A DNA stretch of 24,337 bases from NCBI GenBank assembly GCA_019649035.1, contig BMAT01005601.1, positions 383,564-407,900 on the forward strand, read 5' to 3'. The stretch comes from Elysia marginata. Lineage: Eukaryota > Mollusca > Gastropoda > Plakobranchidae. The notes below the pieces were generated by a model that worked only from the letters and a program-made list of their open reading frames with translations, was not told the DNA's origin and ran no database searches. This document shows, piece by piece, positions 19,330 through 24,337 of this stretch (position 1 is its first letter; each line of letters opens with the position of its first letter). The position numbers and the translations under genes were made by a program.

Positions 19330-21183
19330 AACGATAATGACCAAACGAATAATTTCGCCATGATCGTCAAGTGTTCACGTTACATACTTTGGCTATAATC
19401 AATAATTTAGTTCTTTCTCTCTCATTCAACCTAATTCTGTAAAGCCATTAACCAAATGTATGAATAAATAAAGAGTTTCACAAATGAAGCGTCTGAGTGG
19501 CAGATATAATAAAGGAAAAGTACTGTTTCAAAAAAACCCCACTGATAATTAACCAAATTTTTATTTTATTTCATCTGTTAGCATGAATAAGGTCTTTTCG
19601 GTCCAATGCTCATGTAAAACCTTTTGTTTTTTTACAATCATTATGGACCTGATACCAGACACATTGGCTGGGAGGGGAAAAACCTGTTTTTAATGTGTGG
19701 ATATGGGTGATGACCCGAATTAATATTATTTTTTTTTTAGGAAATGCATCTCTCTATGATCTCAAGCGGTTTAACATTTAACACTAGCTAATGCATCATA
19801 CAACTAATCGTATGCAAGGTTATTGAACAATTTTTAAAGACTGCACGTTCTCTAAATGATCTCAAATGGTTAGAGTGCCAATTGCAAGGTTCTTTAAGTT
19901 TAAATTTGTAAGCTTTTACAAACACTGAAGAGCATGAATATTAAACAGTTTTATACAGGAGGGAATGTGCACATTAACATGTAGTTAACAGCAATTTCAA
20001 AACAAACTAATACAAATTCTGTTTTAAAAATGATAAGATTAAATAAATCTTACTCTGAAGACGATACTAAAGAAAAGGTAACGGCGAACAAATGGTCTGG
20101 TTTTAAGCAATAAGCAAACGATAAGTTAATCTCATTTCTACCTTGTGTATACTCAGAATAAATAATGGAGGCAGCCACTGCGCATTCAAATCATTAAAAG
20201 GTTAAAAAAAAACCATGAAATTAGCAGTCGAGAGAAGTAGCCTTTAAGTGGCAAGGCCGATCAGAGGCGTAGTGGCGACATGGTATAAGCTGTTTCTTTC
20301 AATGGCTAAGCCGTGGATATCGAAGCTATTCTTAATTCGAAGGCTCGGATCACACTATTAGCAGATATTTTACTTCTCTCCACTGCAAATTTCAATTTTC
20401 AATTATTTGTGTATACTCAGATTGTCTAAATCTCCTTTTATCCCAAGTTTTCACCTAAATGAATGAAAATTTTATAACCCTCCCCCTTCTTTCCTGGTAT
20501 CTTTACGCAGCCGTACCTTTTAAAAACAAACAAAACCCCAGCTAAAGTGTTGCGTGCTGGAACATTACTAATCAGCAGGCACAATTTTCATTATGCTTTT
20601 TTCTTTTACATGTATACCGCAGCGGATCTCACATAATGGTACTATGTTGTTGTTTAATTCAAATAGAACTATTGTGAGCTGGTGGCATTTATTTGTTCCA
20701 GAGGCTTCTATGTAATTGCATTTGAACATAAGCATGGTCGGGAAAAGGCCTTAGAGCACGTAATACTCAAACATAAAACACAAAACTATAAAAGATAGAA
20801 TAAAAACAACGTGACGTTTGCCTTTAGACTTAATGCACTGGTAAAGAGATGTGTGTAATATTCAATGTTTATGATCGCAGAATTACGATCATAAATACGT
20901 GGCTTTTAAAACGATATATAGAATAGCTAGTTTGGCAAACAGGTTCGAGATGCTTTTTTCCCTCATACGATCGAGTTTACCGATTAAAAAGCTAGAAAGT
21001 GGCCTAGCAATTTCGCCGAACATGACGAGAAATTGATCCACGGCAGGGCACTGGGAGCAGCTGCCTTTAGCTGTTGAGATTCTTTTGTTTCGTTTTAATC
21101 TGTTATTGTTTCTGACATGCTTGCGGAAATAGATGAAAGAGGAACAGGGGGAAAGGGGTAGGGTGCTTCAAGTGAGAGGGGCA

Positions 21184-21187
<4 letters not shown>
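19330..21187. other. Non-coding AT-rich region
   Basis: No protein domain was recognised. A degenerate direct duplication (TCTCTATGATCTCAA near 19749, TCTCTAAATGATCTCAA near 19849, each followed about 60 and 25 bases later by GCAAGGTT) and a 10-bp hairpin at 20868-20895 are the only structures noted. Around 20265-20350 a very degraded tRNA-like SINE is conceivable but not supported. Confidence 0.45.
20868..20895. repeat. Perfect 10-bp stem hairpin
   Basis: TTTATGATCG and CGATCATAAA are exact reverse complements around the 8-base loop CAGAATTA. No associated gene or transposon ends were seen. Confidence 0.8.

Positions 21188-21220
<33 letters not shown>
21188..21220. repeat. (GA)n microsatellite
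   Basis: An uninterrupted GA run inside a G/A-rich stretch (21130-21300). ORFs crossing it have no recognisable domain. Confidence 0.95.
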
Positions 21221-21222
<2 letters not shown>

Positions 21223-22095
21223 TGTGTAAAGCCAGAGAGGACCGGGACCATTGAAAGTGGTGGAAATCCCTATTTGCGTAAGATTGAGAAAGGAGTGTGT
21301 GAACCTTTTCAGTAGTTACCTGTTTTCCGAGGTACTCATGAACAAAGCGGTAAAAAAAAACGTGACCAGACTACAACTCAATACGATAGGGCATCTGAAC
21401 TATGATGATTTTATTGATTCTGGCATTGCTTTGTTAGCACATTATCAGTATCGGAAGATTGAAGTAATTGTATTTTCTTGTAATTTCCAATTTCTATTTG
21501 GTTAGATCTATCCATAGCCTTCATGCTCTTTCAGTAGCTTTATCTTAACGTTGCGTCGCTGTTTGCTAGAAATGAGATTAGAGTGTAAGTTCTCTTTCTT
21601 GTTGGTAAACTGCCTCTCTGAAGCCAATTGGTTGCGGATAAAAAACGTTAATTTTGCGCTTTATTCTCATTCCCAATTTGACGTCTTCTGCCGTCTATTT
21701 TCTAGAATACCTTGAGAGTGCTGTAGCTCTTTCTATTTCAGAATCATAGTTTGCTATAATTGCAATAGAAAATCTACTTTCACTTGAAATACATTCCTTC
21801 TCAATTTGTCTTTGTCTCTGCGCAAACGATGAATGTGTTTAATGACCAAAATGGGGGAATCAACATAAATCTGCATTTGTGTTGACTGAGGGGTGAACTT
21901 GAGAGCACTCAACAGTTTTTTAAAAAGTTGCTAAACTTAAAACTAGCATATCAAAAATAAAAAAAGTTGCACAATGTTAAAATACAAAGAAACACACATT
22001 ACTTTTTTTCCCAAAAAACTAAAAAGATGTTAAAGAATATAAAAGTTCTACTTCTTTTTAACCATATGTATGTAACCATTAGCTCGAATTGTCTC
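21223..22095. other. Region without a recognised feature
   Basis: The plus-strand ORF at 21251-21505 resembles nothing I know. The remainder is A/T-rich with many stops. Confidence 0.45.
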
Positions 22096-22879
22096 GAAAT
22101 ATAATATAAGCAGCCAGTTTTATGCAGATGGTTAGCAACTGTATAGCTCTGCCAAAATTGATGATATAATTATGTTAATAAAAAAAAGTATTGTAGATCT
22201 AAAACAACGGATGAATGTTAATAGGTTGAAACTTAATGAGGAGAAGACGGGCGCACTTTTGAGTTGTCGAGCTACATAGATAAAGGACATCCAAGTTTAA
22301 AAAAATTGTTGTTTATGGAAATGAAATTGTTTTTTTTTTCTGAATATATCTAGAACCTCGGGACATATTTTTCATATAGGTCTAACTATGAAAAAAAAAC
22401 TCAGATAAATCTCGCCATCAAAATTATGTATGTACAAATAAGACGAATAAATAAGGTTCGCCATCTACTGAGTGAAGATGCTACTGTCTTACTAATAAAC
22501 GCATTAGTTTTATCTAAAACGAACGGCTTCACTTCTTTGTATATAAATATTTCAAGAAATCTTGTAAAAAGTCTACAAGAAGTTCGAAACAATGCCATTA
22601 GACCGATTTTGAGAAAGGATACGCTTGTCCGCATCACCTTTTTTGTGTCGATTGCACTGGCTTCAAGTAAAGAAAAGAGTTATCTATAAAATCTGTACTT
22701 TTGTATTTAAAAGTTTAAATCTAGAAGCCCTGTTTATATTCAAAATCCTATACCCAAAAATAGAGAACTTTTTTGCCAACCGCTGCGTGCTCGGAAAATA
22801 GCCCAAATCCTCTGATTGTGTGTTGATAGGAAGGTTGATGCATCTTTCTAGGGAAATCCTCCAACATCTGATCATTTTG

Positions 22880-23520
22880 AGACTAAATCACGGATAAATT
22901 TTCTGTCTTTGAGTAATTTGCTATAGAGCCTAACTAACGAGTGATAAGCTAAAGAACAAAATATTGACCTATATATGCTCAGAAGGAGCCCACTGCCGAG
23001 AGTTGTTTTTGCAAATGTCAGAGAGAACCATGACTTCAAGACTAATGCAGCCGCGAGGCCAAGCAGATCTACGTATCCCTCAGCTGCTCGAAATAATTTT
23101 GCAGTTGAACAATTACTCTCCTATTTTAAATCCACAGACTGGTGTAAACTAAAATTCTGCTATAGAATCTAGATCTAAATGTACATTATTTAGATTAATT
23201 TGCTGCAGAAACTCATGGTTTTTGGCCAGAAGAGAATATAGGAAAGGAAGAGGCAGACATGTAATTACAATAAATGTAATCAAAGCGAGAGATAAAGATA
23301 GATAGATAGAAAGATAGATAGATAGATACATAGATAGATAAATAGATAGATATATAGATAGATAGAGAAAGAGAGAGATGGGAACTATGATAAAAAGGGA
23401 GATAAAACGGTTATAAGGAAATGGAAAATATCAAGAGAAAGCATTGAGAGGAAACTCAGAGACAGAATATTAGACGCGCAGAGGGTAAGCCTAAGAAAAA
23501 AAGAAGAAAGACCTGATGTA
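22880..23520. other. Unassigned insert within the LINE region
   Basis: Between two recognisable LINE parts this stretch has short overlapping plus-strand ORFs (22964-23172) with no clear homology, a TCTAGATCTA block near 23168, and a GATA array. It is bracketed by two related segments (22787-22870 and 23537-23615). Confidence 0.4.
23290..23378. repeat. (GATA)n microsatellite
   Basis: About twenty GATA units with GAAA, CATA and TATA interruptions, followed by a short GAGA block. Confidence 0.96.
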
Positions 23521-23890
23521 GATTATACAACATTATAATAGCTAAAAGCCCCCCAATTTTGTGTTGGTAGATAGGGTAATGCATCATTCTAGGGGCATGT
23601 GCCAAAATTCTACTTAGATCTGTAACTTTTTCGGGCACTTTACTAGTCTTTAAATTTATATACCCCGAGAGGTGCTTCTGCAATTCGTATTAGAAATCCC
23701 AATTTCCTAGAGGGGTTAAAGTTGCTTTTAAAGACATATCTTTTTACCTTGAAAATTTTGTGAATGTGCACTGGTTTTTGTGTACCCTTATGTCATAATT
23801 ATTGTGCTACAATAGTTGAAGTTAAAATTTTATTGTAAAACGCAGAGAGCTTGCTCACAGAGGAGTTTGGTGTTATAAAATGTACTTTAT

Positions 23891-24075
<185 letters not shown>

Positions 24076-24337
24076 TTCATTTCTGAATAACATCAGTCTC
24101 TTTTACGATGATAAATTGGACTTCAACATTTAAAGGATTTATTATATACCATAAGGCACTGGGGCGGTTCACTCAATGAGTAGGAAAATAATTATGTATA
24201 CAAAACTAAAAAGATAAACACTTTCTTTGAACCCCAACTATCCCAAGTTTATGTTTAATGTAACGGTGATCTTGTCAAATAAAATACATGTGAATTTCTA
24301 GTACGTTCAATGTTGCTGAAAAGATTTTAATATTTGA
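24076..24337. other. Non-coding flank
   Basis: A/T-rich sequence without a recognisable feature up to the end of the window. Confidence 0.5.

Larger units (their letters stand above)
22096..23890 (+). mobile_element. Inactive L2/CR1-like LINE, 3' part
   Basis: Recognisable pieces in order: SSQFYADG at 22112-22132, where the family has YADD, followed at once by TAG; then NRLKLNEEKT near 22220. In another frame (22405-22690) come IRRINKVRHLL, SLQEVRNNAIRPILRKD and LHWLQVKKRVIYKI, the C-terminal region of L2/CR1-type reverse transcriptases. LEGLKLLLKTYLFTL near 23716 is the C-terminal end. The 3' UTR closes with TGTAAAACGCAGAGAGC, GTTTGGTGTTATAAAATGTA and CTTTATTATTA, matching the CR1/L2-type 3' end that normally precedes an (ATT)n tail. 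Stops, frameshifts and a lost catalytic Asp make it dead. The part 22880-23520 is not clearly LINE and includes a GATA microsatellite, so it may be an insertion. Confidence 0.88.

Noticed and set aside
18771-19344. ORFs of up to 188 codons on both strands
   Set aside because: Most of each is GAGA/ATAT repeat giving RERERE, YIYI or SLSLS; the plus-strand non-repeat part has no recognisable domain.
20265-20350. Possible degraded tRNA-like SINE
   Set aside because: An A-box-like AATGGCTAAGCCG is present but no credible B box follows, and no second copy was found in the window.

Overview
The window looks like an AT-rich invertebrate genome, most likely a mollusc and probably a gastropod. The grounds are a single-exon rhodopsin-class receptor, exons of a C-type-lectin/PAN-like secreted protein, a tRNA-derived SINE whose 3' end (ACGTTAAA followed by CAAT-like repeats) I recall as common in mollusc genomes, several dead CR1-superfamily LINE fragments, and very many simple repeats. 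The species is inference; no database search was possible. There is one assembly gap (13261-14079).

Layout. 1-3.6 kb is non-coding: a (GA)n tract, a degenerate tRNA-like SINE copy (1150-1470) with a GAGA/GACA tail, and an isolated LINE 3' end (3421-3609). A splice acceptor at 3657-3658 opens the exon of the only complete gene, a 473-residue class A GPCR (4008-5429, +). It keeps the DRY motif, the CWxP motif and a complete sodium pocket but has NCLVL in place of NPxxY, and it has a 165-residue Gln-rich third intracellular loop. The 5' leader carries three upstream ORFs, one overlapping the start codon. 5.4-9.1 kb is AT-rich with no recognisable gene.

9.8-14.7 kb on the minus strand holds two exons that may belong to one lectin-like gene: a C-type-lectin N-terminal half (14497-14660) and a terminal PAN/apple-like exon with a stop codon (10244-10503). 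The phases do not join directly, so at least one exon is missing, possibly in the gap. Between them lies a 5'-truncated, inactivated LINE on the plus strand (10848-13170), into whose 3' UTR a SINE (12701-12996) inserted with an 8-bp target-site duplication.

15.6-16.0 kb holds a weak LINE remnant. 16.8-18.7 kb is a repeat cluster: a dispersed repeat shared with 9.83 kb, three copies of a roughly 170-bp unit, a 47-bp minisatellite, a long polypurine tract, and a second copy of the SINE family seen at 1.15 kb. 19-22 kb is non-coding with microsatellites and hairpins. 22.1-23.9 kb is a second dead LINE (L2/CR1-like) whose 3' end runs into a long (ATC)n array.

I found no multi-gene functional system. 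The most interesting items are the receptor with a lost NPxxY motif, the split lectin-like gene, and the dated SINE-in-LINE nesting.
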